From NCBI GenBank assembly GCA_900169235.1, contig FWCC01000028.1:71121-135120 (forward strand): a DNA stretch of 64,000 bases, written 5' to 3'. The notes beneath the pieces were generated by a model. It had not been told where the DNA came from, did no database searches, and saw only the letters and a program-made list of their open reading frames with translations. Origin of the DNA: Zarea fungicola. Lineage: Eukaryota > Ascomycota > Sordariomycetes > Hypocreales > Cordycipitaceae. A program made the translations under genes and the position numbers. Each line of letters starts with the position of its first letter. Position 1 is the stretch's first letter. Below are positions 1 to 11,700 of this stretch, piece by piece.

Positions 1-376
1 AGTTCTCTATATCACCAAAGAAAGTTATTAGTATGAGATCTCACTCCCCAAGGATACGTTGCAGCTTTTCGCATACCACTTCCAAAAGGCAAAAGGCCGT
101 CAGCCACATGACAAAGAGGGCAAAGTCCATTGGCCATGCCCAATACTGGAGCTTGAACGGAATGATGCATGCCAGCGAGTACACGAGGCAGATGGCGCTG
201 AGAGCCAAGGTGTAGACGATGCGGTTATCAACAGACTCGTCATTGCTTTTGGTGCGGGCAGTGAATTCACCGAGGATACCGAGGACGATGGAGGCACAGA
301 CAATCTGGAAGAATCGGAGAATGGCAGACGCCACCTTGTGTCCATAGCTTTCTTCAGAATATGCCATGTTTGCCAA
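1..376 (-). CDS. MARVEL-like four-helix membrane protein, 5' part only
   Basis: The gene starts at 376 on the minus strand and runs off the left edge. The visible 111 residues hold at least three strongly hydrophobic segments (about residues 15-37, 52-76 and 80-100) separated by short charged loops. This is the layout of fungal MARVEL-domain integral membrane proteins, which are usually 150-200 residues with four helices. The frame stops at 41-43, but that stop lies inside a likely intron. A GTGAG donor is at 44-40 and an alternative GTATCC donor at 57. An ACTAAT branch sequence follows, then an ATAG acceptor ending at 7. The 57-7 version gives the more usual length of 51 nt. The final helix is therefore probably in the next exon. 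The exact function is unknown; the MARVEL assignment comes from hydrophobicity layout and general resemblance. Confidence 0.6.
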
Positions 377-1655
377 GTATGAATGAATCTGTTTTATAGC
401 TGGAGAAAGTGAAACTTATGGAATCAGTTTGAGGAAGCTGATCAAGTACATTGTAGAAACGACTTCTTTCAACACCTGAAACGGGAAAGGTTGGTCTTAA
501 ATATATGTGTGGTTTTCTCTTGTTTTACTTGGCCAAACTTTGAATTTCTCGTCTAATATTGGCATCCCCTCGCCACGGAGCTGTGGGTGGGAAGCAACGG
601 TAATGGGGCTTAAACTCTGAATGCCTCAAAGTTCAGCGGTCCACGTCCGCATGTGGTTTCCATGTGACTAAATGCCGGCTCCTGAAAGTTAATAAATCGG
701 GCTAAAATGGTCTATATGCTAAGTTATTATCCAGCTTATAGGTACAGACATAGGTCATTGTACGTTTGAAGGTCGGAGCTCGAAACTTGCAGCTTCTAGT
801 TTGAATAGATGATTCCTCTCCTAGATGCAGGCTTGAGCTTTGGGTAGCTAATTCCTTCTGCCGAGTCAAGCCTGTTCTAATTTAACGTATAAAACTGAAT
901 AAATGAAGTGAGGGGGCCACCTGTGACTATGAGCTGGCTCTAAAGCTACTGCGCAGAGCTGCTGTCATTGTCCAGTTATTACCGTACGTATCACCGCCAC
1001 AGTAAATGCAAACGGCAGCCTCCGGAATGCTCGGGAGTGCAAAAGAATAGCCTATACCAGCCAACGAATACAGTGGATCAAGTTCATCTATTATCGTATG
1101 ATGGTGAGTGATTCCTGTACTGGATGGTGTAGGTTTGCGACCGTTGAAGTGTGTCGGCGGAGCTGTTAAAGCAGTTGTGCGGGAAATTTATGAGTGGATG
1201 GTGGCCATTCTTTAAACTTTAGCCAGGGGCTTCGGACGACACACTCGAAGAGACTTTTATCCAATAAGTATTTAGTAAACCACACCACGATGCTGTATTG
1301 TGGAAAATGCACATGAAAAGCTGCATTTGGTCGAGAGGACCCATACGCCGGATTAAGGCACGCCATACGAGTCTTTGCCAAGAGTCCCAAGGAATGCCAA
1401 CCAGGGCCGCCATCTGGCATTGACGCAATGCCGAGAAGTTTGTCACGCATCGAAAAAGGCATGAATCCGGGTTTTGCAATGTTGCAGTTGCGGACACGTC
1501 CTTGGTGGCTAAACCCGGCAGTCCACTGTCCCGCCTGGGTTTCATGCATGACGTTTTGTATAGGAGACTAAACTTTTATGTTTAAACATTTTCAGGTCTT
1601 TTACTTTTGTACCTGAAATTACTTTTCAAGTCGAGGGAAAAACTCATTTACGATA
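377..1655. other. Intergenic region, no supported gene
   Basis: This is divergent upstream sequence shared by the MARVEL-like gene (-) and noxC (+). I see no coding segment with splice support. The 127-residue minus frame at 1166-1549 resembles nothing known and overlaps a second frame of similar length. No repeat or RNA gene was recognised. Confidence 0.5.
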
Positions 1656-3866
1656 ATGGAAGACAGCCAACAGCCTCTAGGGGCAGTGTCAACAGGGCAG
1701 CACCAACAGCACCAACACCCCCATACCAGCAGCAAGTTCCTCTGCCTCAGCGACGATGAAATCGCCCAATTCATCGACGAGCTGGACGAGAATAAAGACG
1801 GGCTCGTCGAATACAGCGAGATTGAAAAGAAGCTCGACGAGGTGCACGACTCGCTCGTCGGGCCAGACCACGCCGAGGACCACGCGCGCCGCCACGCCTT
1901 TCTGCGCAGCATCATGGGACCGGAAGACCAACTGACGCGCGCTGCCTTTACAAAGGTCGTGCGCGGCTGGAACGTGCCATCGCTCAAGCAGCTAAAGAAG
2001 GAAGAAGACGACGAGCACAGCTACTTTCGCGGGCGGCGCCTCGGATGGCGCCGCGTGCGCGCGTACCTCTCCGTGCAGGGGCCCAAGATTGCCTTCCTCA
2101 CCCTCTTTGTCGGCATGGAGCTCGCCTTTGGTATATGGCAGCTCGTCAAGTACCAGACGGTGCCCAAGTACCGCGCCGCGCTCGGCTGGGGCGTCGTCAT
2201 GTCCAAGACCAACGCGGGCACGCTGTACCCGACTTTCTTCTTCCTCATCCTCAGCATGTCGCGCTACCTGTCGACTTTCGTGAAGCAGTGGTACGCCGCG
2301 TCGCGGTACACGAGCGTGCTCTTTTCGCACGAGTTTCACATCATCGTGTCGTGCCTGGCGCTGGTGCAGGCGACGCTGCACGCGCTGGGCCACTTGGCCG
2401 CGGGCACCTTTCGACACGGCAGCAATCCTCGGTACCAAGACGCCGTGGCGGCGCTCCTAGGCCCCGACGCCGTGCCGCGGACGTACACCGACTACATTCG
2501 CTCGCTGCCCGGATGGACAGGCCTCGTGGGGATTGGCATGTTTTATCTGCTCTCGCTGCTAAGCGTACCTCAGGTGCGGCGGTGGAACTACCAAGTCTTC
2601 CAGCTCGGCCATCTGCTCATGTTCCCCATCATTGGGCTGATGATGGCCCACGGCACGGCGGCGCTGCTGCAGTGGCCCATGTTTGGCTACTTTCTCGCTT
2701 TTCCCACTCTACTCGTCGTCGCGGAGCGGACGATGCGCGTCGCGCTCGGGTTCCACGGCATCGACGCCACGGTCGAGGCGCTGGACGACGAGACGGTCGA
2801 GATTGTGGCCACGATCCCCCCGGAGCGCGTGTGGAGGTACAGGGCCGGGCAATACGTGCTGGTGCAGGTGCCGGCGATTAGCTTCTTCGAGTGGCACCCG
2901 TTCACCGTGTCGTTTCACCGGGGCAGCCAGATGTCGGTGCACATCAAGGCGGGCGGCGACTGGACGCGACGGCTATGCGCCCTGGCGGCGGCGGCCGAGG
3001 GGCCCGGCAAGACGCGCAGGATCCGGATCGGGTTGAACGGCCCGTTTGGCGCGCCGGCGCAGCACTTTTACGACTTTGACCAGTCCATCATCATCGGTGC
3101 GGGGATTGGCGTGACGCCGTTTGCCGGAATCCTGGCAGATTTGCAGCACAAGGAGGACCTAGATCATGGTGGCCCAGAGCGCCATGCAGGCAGCAGCAGC
3201 AAGTGCCATGATAAAGCTGCCATTGGCAAGGAAGAAGCGCAAGGCTTGCGCAACAACTCTCATGCCACGGCCTCTGCACCCGTCGAAGCACAGCCAGCAC
3301 CATCCAGCCCCGGTGGGGATACCATCCACACGACAAACCCGGAGCCATCATCCAAGGAACAAGATGGAACCCATTGCCACGGCAGCCGCCGGATCGACTT
3401 CCACTGGATGGTGCGGGACCGGAGCGCGCTGCTGTGGTTCGCGGACCTCCTCAACGACGTCTCGCGGAGCCAGGCGTGGCACGCCGCTCATGATCGCTGC
3501 GCGCACCTCGACATCCGCATCAACACGCACGTCACGGCGCGGCACAGGACCATCTCGCCGCACGTCTACCGGTGGCTCCTCGAGACGCACCGGACGGACC
3601 GTCATCCGGCGTCGCTGTTTACGGGCCTGCTGAACCCGACGCACTTTGGGCGGCCGGATTTCGACGGCATCTTTGCGCAGCACTACAAGGACATGTGCGA
3701 GCTCCGGGTCAGGAAGGGGGGCACGGGGGATATAAAGGTTGGCGTGTTTTACTGCGGCGCGCCTGCGGTGGGCGAGATTTTGGCGGACAAGTGCGCGGAG
3801 CTGACGGCGCGGAGCCGGTATGATGGGAATAGAATCCAGTATCGGTTCATGATGGAGATTTTCTAG
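1656..3866 (+). CDS. noxC: EF-hand NADPH oxidase, NoxC/Nox5 type
   Basis: Single-exon gene of 736 aa. A calcium-binding EF-hand region (about residues 35-95, acidic loop DENKDGLVEYSE) precedes a ferric-reductase/Nox transmembrane core (about residues 132-355). The heme ligands fit the Nox signature: H228-x13-H242 in one helix and H319-x12-H332 in the next. An FAD-binding HPFTVSF motif lies near residue 413 and an NADPH-binding GAGIGVTPF motif near 478. The family moves electrons from cytosolic NADPH through FAD and two hemes to oxygen across a membrane, producing superoxide. The EF-hand separates NoxC from NoxA/NoxB. A low-complexity Ser/Pro/His-rich insertion (about residues 493-575) splits the NADPH-binding domain. 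The ATG lies just after a stop-rich stretch. A ferric reductase is less likely because of the EF-hand and the exact histidine spacing. Confidence 0.93.
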   Translation: MEDSQQPLGAVSTGQHQQHQHPHTSSKFLCLSDDEIAQFIDELDENKDGLVEYSEIEKKLDEVHDSLVGPDHAEDHARRHAFLRSIMGPEDQLTRAAFTKVVRGWNVPSLKQLKKEEDDEHSYFRGRRLGWRRVRAYLSVQGPKIAFLTLFVGMELAFGIWQLVKYQTVPKYRAALGWGVVMSKTNAGTLYPTFFFLILSMSRYLSTFVKQWYAASRYTSVLFSHEFHIIVSCLALVQATLHALGHLAAGTFRHGSNPRYQDAVAALLGPDAVPRTYTDYIRSLPGWTGLVGIGMFYLLSLLSVPQVRRWNYQVFQLGHLLMFPIIGLMMAHGTAALLQWPMFGYFLAFPTLLVVAERTMRVALGFHGIDATVEALDDETVEIVATIPPERVWRYRAGQYVLVQVPAISFFEWHPFTVSFHRGSQMSVHIKAGGDWTRRLCALAAAAEGPGKTRRIRIGLNGPFGAPAQHFYDFDQSIIIGAGIGVTPFAGILADLQHKEDLDHGGPERHAGSSSKCHDKAAIGKEEAQGLRNNSHATASAPVEAQPAPSSPGGDTIHTTNPEPSSKEQDGTHCHGSRRIDFHWMVRDRSALLWFADLLNDVSRSQAWHAAHDRCAHLDIRINTHVTARHRTISPHVYRWLLETHRTDRHPASLFTGLLNPTHFGRPDFDGIFAQHYKDMCELRVRKGGTGDIKVGVFYCGAPAVGEILADKCAELTARSRYDGNRIQYRFMMEIF

Positions 3867-3867
3867 T

Positions 3868-4150
3868 ACGCAGCGTTCTGGATTCATGTCACGCTTTCTT
3901 ACGTTAATGGAGATTTTCTTGTACAGACGCGTTCTAATTGGATTCATGTTGCGTTTTTCTTACGTTTCCTTTTTGATTGGGTGATGCATTGATGTATTTT
4001 CTGTACAGAAGTGTTATAACCGGATTCATGTCACGTTTTCTTATGTTTGGAGAATTTAGTACAGAAGCGTTCTAATTGGATTCATGTTACATTTTTCTTA
4101 CATTTTCTTCTTGATTGGGTGATGCATTGATTTATTTTCTTTACAAATGG
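3868..4150 (+). repeat. Imperfect tandem repeat behind noxC
   Basis: Directly after the noxC stop codon there are four imperfect copies of a unit built around GTTCTAATTGGATTCATGT followed by a TTTTCTTACGTTT-like stretch. Each copy from the second onward is introduced by GTACAGA. Copies 2 and 4 share an extra tail (TGATTGGGTGATGCATTGAT) that copies 1 and 3 lack. The array is therefore best read as a duplicated dimer of a short and a long unit. It lies in the expected 3' untranslated or terminator region. Confidence 0.8.
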
Positions 4151-7126
4151 ACGAGGAAAAGTTAATGGTTTCCAAAAGTCTGGTATGGCGGGGAGCTTGT
4201 TAATGCTGCCTCTTCCGTAATTTACTTGACAAAAGTCGTGACGATGTCGTTATCAAAGGAAAAGTTACTAAACTAATAAAAAAAAAAGGAAAAAAGGAAA
4301 ACCCAGTTAATACATCATGTCTAAGACAGTCCCTTGTACCTTGTTGCTCTACTGTTTCAGTGCCATCATGACAACATCTAGCCAAGACCAATCTCGTACA
4401 CGGCACTATTGTGCCGAATTGTTTTACCCAAGTTGCTACGCCGAGAGCCAAGATGAGGGCCAAGAACATTCTTGGCGAGCAAAGGTTGGGCAACTGCCGA
4501 GGATGCCGGTTATATCCAGTGTAGTGTCCATTCTAGTCCGATTACAAAGCCACAAAGTTGGGGTGCAAGATAGCAACAATGAACCGTTTCTATTGCGTGA
4601 GCATTGAATGGGCTGCATAGTTTACTGCAGCGGATAAGCCCGTTCGGGTCATTGCTGCAGCAAGCTGTGGAGGCGAAGTCAGGTGCCTTCTGCAATAGGT
4701 GCCATTAGACTTTCGACGGACAACGCCACTTTTTTGTCTTTGCTGGAAACGAGGGGGGCATTCCAGGCATCGGCAACTACAAGTAGTGAGGAGAGTCAAC
4801 GCCAGGTCTGACATGCGTAGGCTTGGTGTTGATTATAGCTGCTGGTAGACTACGTGGTAGTCAACTAGAGAGTGCGCTAACAAGTCATGGAGACCTCCTC
4901 TTTCCAAAGATCGGCAAAGGGTATGGGCTTTGTCATGCCTGCAACTAAACGTTGGAAAAGGAGGAGTTGCTCCAAGGAGTGAGGAGTGCCGGCACCAGAT
5001 TAGGCTGCCGAGAGTAAAGGATGGAGAGGATCTGTGTCACTTGCTACAGAGATGCGTCTTGTGGAGCCAGCAAACTTGGTGGTTGCTTGAAAGTGAGTGG
5101 GAGATGGCACTATCCAGGCGAATGGGCCAAGCCTTGCGTATCAGCTGGCATATGCAGGACATGAAAATAAATTGCTGCAAACGCCAGTCTCGTGTCTGTG
5201 GCGCTGCCAGCCTGTCGATGAGAATTGGATTCCGTATGCATGATTTTTTTTTCTTCCTTCTTTGGCATGGCACAAGACAAAGCCCAAGCGCGCGCAAAGA
5301 AAACAACGGGCAGTGGGAATGACAAAAATAATATGGCGAGACGCTGTGGTCAGTGACTAGGGCGACCCAGACGGTTGGGTTAATTTTAGCAGTGGTCATG
5401 CTGCGTCTTCCTTTTTCGCCCCCTCATCCTACCAGTACTCATCCTGGAGGTTTCAAGTCTGGGTGGGATGGGCTGGTCTAGCGCTACGGTTGGTCTTCCC
5501 CGCGCCAGGGTAATTGGGGCAATTGGGGTCGAGCAAGGGCCTGGGGACATGGGATTGGCGTTCCGGAATTAGTTGTATCAGCACTGGCACGGCAGAGTGT
5601 GGTGATGAGTGAATGGCGTTGCTGGTCTGTCGTTCATGTCAGTGGTGGCTTGCGTATGTAGAGCAGACTGGGCGAGGCGACGATGAGCCAGTTGACAAGC
5701 CAAACTCTCAACTTTGAGTAGTTTGAATAGCAAGGCTTAGCATGAGTGAGGGCCAAGTTGATACCAAGGCTTGGTGTGCATGAATGCATGTCGTAGATGG
5801 CTAATAGGAGTCACTGGTGGCTGTGTGCCGAGCCTATCCAAGCCAGTCGTATGATGGTGCTGTGGGGAAGGCAGGGAGACAGGCCAAACAGGCGTAGGTT
5901 TGCTTTGGTGGCATCTTGCAGAGGAGGGTGGGCATCGAGATGATGTAAGTTGGTACTGATAGAGGTGTTGACTGTTGGGTGAGTTTTCATGTCTATCAAG
6001 GTTTGGCGTGGGACAGTGAGACGCCCTGGTTTGGCTTTGTGCCCATTCCTTGTGCATCCCTGTGCTCCGTACCAGTACTGGCAATTTCAGCTGGATTCGT
6101 GTATCCTTGTGCGTTCCATGACAGGGTGAGAGTAACACCAAGTATTCTGGAAGGTCTAGATGCCGGGGTGACGCCTGTTGTTTGTGGTCCTTGCGTTTGC
6201 TGAAATGAAGGGGAGGGGATTTGGGGAATACCAGTGACAGAAACGAGAGACGGGGGATGGCAGAGTACAAGGTACCTAAAAATGCATCGGCCAGGTGCCT
6301 ACTGGTACACTAACAGTTGGTGTACAAGTCTGCGGTTTGGTGCAGTGTCGCGGCGCTGCAGTGAGTTACTGGTGCAGCCTGCAGCCACCAACGGGTAATT
6401 GCCACAGTGGTCGACAGGCCGCATGTGACCCGTTTCTGGCCAAGTCGCCCTGATGCCTGCAATCCCCCTGCCAGTACGGAGTAGTGCCTCAGTGTCCAGT
6501 CCAGTGCGTCCGCAGCGACCGGTAGCCGCTAGGCTGGGGAACAGCGCTAAACTAGTGCCAAAGCCACTCACAGGGCTGCGAGACCAGAACATGAACAAGG
6601 TGCTCAAGTGCTCCAGCAGGCGAGGCCGAAGAAAGGGCCGCTAGGGAGTCCCAGAACCTGACGGCAGTGGACTGCAGTCACTGCTGCAGTCACTGCTGCA
6701 GTGCTGTACCAGAGTAACTCCTCATGCCTGCACCCCTCAAGCACCCCTGCCAGTCATTCCTTTGCCCAACTCCTCGGGTCACCAACACCCACGTAGGGCA
6801 TTTATATGTATCCATCCATCCTTGGTCATTCCCTCCTTTCTACTCTCACTCTCCCTCACTCTCCCTCACTCTCCTTTTTTCTTTCTTTATTCCTTTCTTA
6901 CCAATCCTCTTTGTTTCTTTTCCGACTTCTTTCCAACGCAATCGGCTACTCCCACTCGCCGTGTATCATCAAACTCACAACAAACGGCTGCCTGCTGCCT
7001 ACTGCCATCCCCAGCTTAGTACCCAACTAGCACGCAGCACGCCACTTACACGCAACTACCGTCACCATATTCACATCACCACCACCACCACCATCGCTGG
7101 TTCTCGTCTTGCATCGTAACAACAAA
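4151..7126. other. Long intergenic region and pyrimidine-rich leader
   Basis: Three kilobases without a supported gene. Several CAGTACT/GTACCAG palindromic motifs occur (for example near 5431-5440 and 6070-6080). A short tandem repeat of CACTGCTGCAGT lies near 6670-6705. From about 6780 to 7126 the strand is strongly C/T-rich with CTCACT repeats, typical of the core promoter and 5' leader of a well-expressed filamentous-fungal gene. It probably belongs to the downstream small gene. Confidence 0.55.
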
Positions 7127-7546
7127 ATGACCACCAGCCTCACCAGCGACGTCAACTTTCTCGAAATGGCCTCGCCTCACTCCCCCGAGGTCGACATGCG
7201 CGGCCGCAAGAGGCACCGCAGCCCGACCCGTCCAGAGATCCGAGCCCTGCGCACAGAGGAATCCAGCACTCTGCGTGGCCGGTCTCGCCACAGGTCCATC
7301 TCGCCCAACCGCTCCCAGACTCGCTCCCGCGCTCGTTCTCGTGCTGGCTCCGCTGCTCTTCGCACTTCCAACGGTCTCCGTCTTGCCTTTTACGCCAGAC
7401 AGCGAGACGCCCGCCGCGATCACTGTCCCTCTCGTGCCACCTCGCCGCACCCGACAGAGGCCTATCGTCGACAGCAGAGAACAAAGAGCAGGAACCGACC
7501 GGCACTAATGGAGCTTGAGGAGATGTCGAGGGTCTCTGTCTCCTGA
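7127..7546 (+). CDS. Small Arg/Ser-rich disordered protein
   Basis: An open frame of 139 aa. The start at 7127 is preferred over the in-frame ATG at 7109 because its context (AACAAAATGACC) fits a fungal start better. The protein is dominated by Arg, Ser, Pro and Thr, with RS/SR-type dipeptides around residues 25-80, and has no membrane segment or signal peptide. It is probably intrinsically disordered, and a nuclear or RNA-associated role is only a guess. It sits behind a long pyrimidine-rich leader and an unusually long intergenic region, which favours a real transcript. I do not recognise a family. Confidence 0.5.
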   Translation: MTTSLTSDVNFLEMASPHSPEVDMRGRKRHRSPTRPEIRALRTEESSTLRGRSRHRSISPNRSQTRSRARSRAGSAALRTSNGLRLAFYARQRDARRDHCPSRATSPHPTEAYRRQQRTKSRNRPALMELEEMSRVSVS

Positions 7547-8716
7547 GGAGGCCAGCTCACACATGGAGTACGCAAGAGGAAGAGGGGAGGATCAACTTTT
7601 TTCATGTACATGTACAACACCAGGCTTATGACAAACAGCCTCCTCAGCGTCAGTCTACCATCAAGGCTGGCCTGATGAATCAAAAGAGCGACGAAAAAAA
7701 AGACCACGAGTCAACATATTGTACCGCCATTATACCCAAAGCACGAGACAATACTATGCCAGTATTGTCCTTCTGTTTGTCGCCCGGCGAGAGGAAAATC
7801 AAGACGGCAACGCTGCAAACGCTGCAAATGCGGCGTCACAAGACGACGCTTTACTTGAACAAGGACATGGAGTTTTGAATTAATACCGAATGCTACCACC
7901 GCATGTACCATTGTCCCAGAGTCTAAAGATTGCTACAGGAGAGCATAGGATTTTCCAAAAGGGAAGAAAAAGGCGAAAAGGCGAAAAGGCAAAATTGAGC
8001 AAAATTGGGCAAAATTGGTTCAGATTGTATTACATGGTCGCCGCAGCTTCTCATAATAATACTCTTTGCTTTCACTGTATTTTTAACTAGTGGTCAGGCG
8101 ACCAGCTGCCACCACACATTTGCTATTGATGCAGCTCTATCTCTAGTATTCTTCGTTAGCCTTGCATAATTACGTCAGATTGCAAATGAAATAAATACAA
8201 ATATCATCATTCGAGAACCCCTAAATTATAAATCTTATAAATCTTATTAATCTGCCTCCTAGTTGACAGAAATGGCCTGAGGTTTTGTCGATACACCCAC
8301 TGTGCACGACCGGTGGGGGTCCTCTGACCAATTACACGTGCGGCTGCCGGCCGGGGCGGCCTAGTCTTCCCGAAGCCAAAGCTTCCGACCGACCAAACGC
8401 CAACTTTTTTTCCATCGTGATAAAGTCCAATACCCATCACCCTGACCGGCTCGTTGCGACCACATTGTCTCACCATTGACAAATACCACACTCACTCTCG
8501 TCAATTCGGTACAGACTCTCCTCTCAGCCGCTATTGCATCATACAGCAGCCTGCATCGCCGCAACGACAACTCCCCGGTCCCTCTCCTAATCGACCCGCC
8601 GACCATTCTGCACCGCACCGCAGTCGACTCCCATTGAAATGTATATATTCTCCTCACCAACACCGTCTTGCACTGTATAGCGGCTGTCCTGCCCTACACG
8701 CCGCCGCATCGGCCCG
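7547..8716. other. Intergenic region between the RS-rich gene and the PPR gene
   Basis: No supported gene. It contains the 3' region of the small Arg/Ser-rich gene and a C-rich leader (about 8450-8716) of the Cya5-like gene. Near 7970-8020 a short run repeats GGCGAAAAGG and GCAAAATTGG. Nothing else was recognised. Confidence 0.5.
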
Positions 8717-11700
8717 ATGATTGAACGGGCAGTGGCCAGCTTGGAGTCGGGCCAGCTCCAGCGCGCCATCCCCAAAGCACGACGAGCCGCCAGAAAGTCG
8801 CGCCACCTTCACACCGGCTTCTGGCAACATGGTGCCTCTGCCCTCGAGCTCTCCAGCTTCTGGCCGCCCTCGCAACCCACCGATGTGGCCCACGATGCCA
8901 CCCCGGCCAAGTCCGTCGTCGAGCTGCTCGAGCCCAAGCTTGCCGCAACCTCCTTTCTCCTCGACTTCCTCTATCCCAACGACACCCAATCCTTTCTGCA
9001 TCGATTCCTCGCGCCCCGTCCTCGCTCCAATCGACTGCGCCCTCTCCGACGCAGGCAATACTCGGCACAGCAGCTCGCCTCGTTCCAACGAAGCGAGCCC
9101 TCGATACTATGCACAACTGGCTTCGATGCCACAATCCGAGCGCCTACCACTGCATCTGCAGACCGTTCATCCAGCTTGGCGTCAAATTCTATACGGGGAA
9201 AGGCGCAGGCGGCTGAGAGAGTGCCCAAAGCTCCCAAAGGCACAGGAATAAACGAAACAGAACACCCTGGGGATACAGCAGCAGCCGAGGAAACCTTTTT
9301 CGACCAGTTTACTACACGTATCAAGGCAGCCTCCCCTGCCTCGAAAGACGCCTGGAGTCGTTATCGAGCAGCCAGTCCAGACGAGCAGCAAACACTCCGC
9401 CCCGAGCTCATTCTAAACTTTTCCAAATCCGACGACTTTGTCGAGTGTGCTCGAGCCTCGGCCTTGTTTCAGGAGATACCCAAAGACCAATGGACCGACG
9501 AGCTGCATTCTGCCGCCATTCGCGCCCATGCTGTCTGCGGCGACTTTTCCGCTGCCATGGACAAGTTCAAGGATGGGCTCATCTACAACTTTACCAGTGG
9601 CATGCAGTATATAATCGCCAGTGCCTTTGCCGCTCGAAACTGGCCCCAGGTCTTCAACGCCTGGTTCACCTGCTTGCATCTTGTCCGACAAGGAGACATG
9701 AAGGAACCCACTTTGGAGTATTTATCATCTGTGCCAAAGTTGGATACCCTCTTTGCAGCCTTTGAGAAGCACATCAAATACGCCGGACTCGCCAAAATTC
9801 GTGCCCAGAACAGAGACCTCTTCTCAAGAGAAGTATTCGACCAGTTGCGCTTGACGCTAGCCCGCGCAGTCCTGGTGAAACCTTGCCAGCCAGCCAAGGC
9901 CGTGGGCATTCTGTCGCTCTTCAATGACGCCTCCCTCTACCAATCATATATCGAATCAATGCTACAGCTCGTCAAGGAGGGGAAGCAGTCCAAGTCTGGT
10001 GCTAAACAGCTTGACAAGATATATACTCAATATCGGCAATTAGCAAACGCCGCCTTTACCCAGCCTATCCTCCAGGGCATGTTTACACTCTTCAGTCCTC
10101 ATAACCCCTCTGGGCTGGCACAGTTGTATCAGGACTGGACCAGGTCCGAGGGCGGGCTGGACAAGTGGGCATACGAAAAGTTTCTCACGTTTTATGCAAA
10201 CTCGGGAGATTTCACCTCTGTTCGAGATTTGTGGCAACGATACGTGGCCGCCTTTCCCGACGCTGCCAAGGAGACCAGCGGCTATTATAGCCTCGTGGAT
10301 GCACATGCCCAATCTGGCAGCGTTGCTGGGGTCAGACAGGAGATGGCTATCATGCAAGATAATGGCGTGCCGTTGGATCTTGTCATTCACAACGCCTTGC
10401 TCAAGTGCCATGTACGCGCGGGCAATTACACTGAAGCCCAGGCATGTTTTGCAGAAACTGCCAGCCAGTACAAACCGAACGGGGAGACGTACGGCCACAT
10501 CATGGAACTGCACTCTGCAAACGGCAATCTAGAACAAACCGTCGCCATGTTCAACCAGGCTCAGGCAGCGCTTGTGCGCCCGTCGGAGAGCATGGCCAAG
10601 TCGCTCGTGGTGGCCTACTTACACAACGGCTTGGTCCAGGAGGCTGAGCAAATATGCCGCGAAATGGCCCGCCGCGGCATCACCAGCACCGACATCTGGA
10701 ACAGGCTGATAACCGCCTATGCGATCGCTGGTAAACCCGACAAATGTTTCCATCTGCTCCCCGCCATGCAGAGCAACAATCTCCCCTGGGACCACAACAC
10801 ATGTGCCGCCGTGCTGCTAGCACAGGCGCGAGCCAGACAGACAGCCCCGGCGCATCGTCTCCTCCGAAGCGCCGTAGCAGATAATCTACTGCCCATCAGC
10901 GCCAACCACTTTGCCATTGTCATGAATAGCGCCATCAATACGAATCAGGTCGCTCTAGTTGATATTCTGGCGGCCGAGATGGAGCGAGCCGATATTCAGC
11001 CAAGCCTAGCCACCCACCTGTCACAGTTCCACGCTGGCTTCGTGCGTGCGCCGACCGCAGAGCGAACCGCGAGGCTCGCAAAGGATCTTGTCCAGTATAT
11101 GCGGAGCATAACGCACGTCAAAGCCACTGCACCTTCACTACCAACACCCCACCTGCATCCCTGTCCGGCAAAGGGCGTCACTGAGCTCAAGGGTGAGCTT
11201 CGCCACGTCGGAGAGGCCCTCAAACTGCTCATTGATAAGCGGGAGATGGCACTGGCTGAAGAACTCGTCACACTATACAGCCAGATACGACCAGTCTCGC
11301 AACAAGGCGAACATCTGCCGTCCGACATTATTGCCATCATCATGGGCGCCTATCTCGAACAGGGCCAGCACGACCGCGTTCTCCAGCTCTGGGCGACTGT
11401 GCTCAAGGACATTCGCAAAAGGACGGAAAATCCAGACACCAAGACGGTCTTTCCCGTCCACGCCTACCACCTCAGCGCGCCGCTCGCCCACGTCGCCAAG
11501 GTCTACCGCGACGCCGGCGATGGCAAGCGCCTCCTCGCCTACACACAGGCCGCGCTGGACGCCGGGTTCAAATTCACCCGCGACACGTGGAACACGCTCA
11601 TCTGCTGTCTCGCTGATCTAGGTCAGTGGGAGCCCGCCATGGCCTGGTGCGAGTCCCTCCTCATGCCTCGCTGGCGCGGCTGGCACAACACTGGCGGCGG

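Noticed and set aside
1166..1549. 127-residue minus-strand open frame upstream of noxC
   Set aside because: No domain, signal or splice support; a second frame of equal length overlaps it, as expected by chance.
2045..2881. 278-residue frame inside noxC
   Set aside because: Shadow frame, Arg/Ala/Pro-rich from the GC-rich codons of noxC on the same strand.
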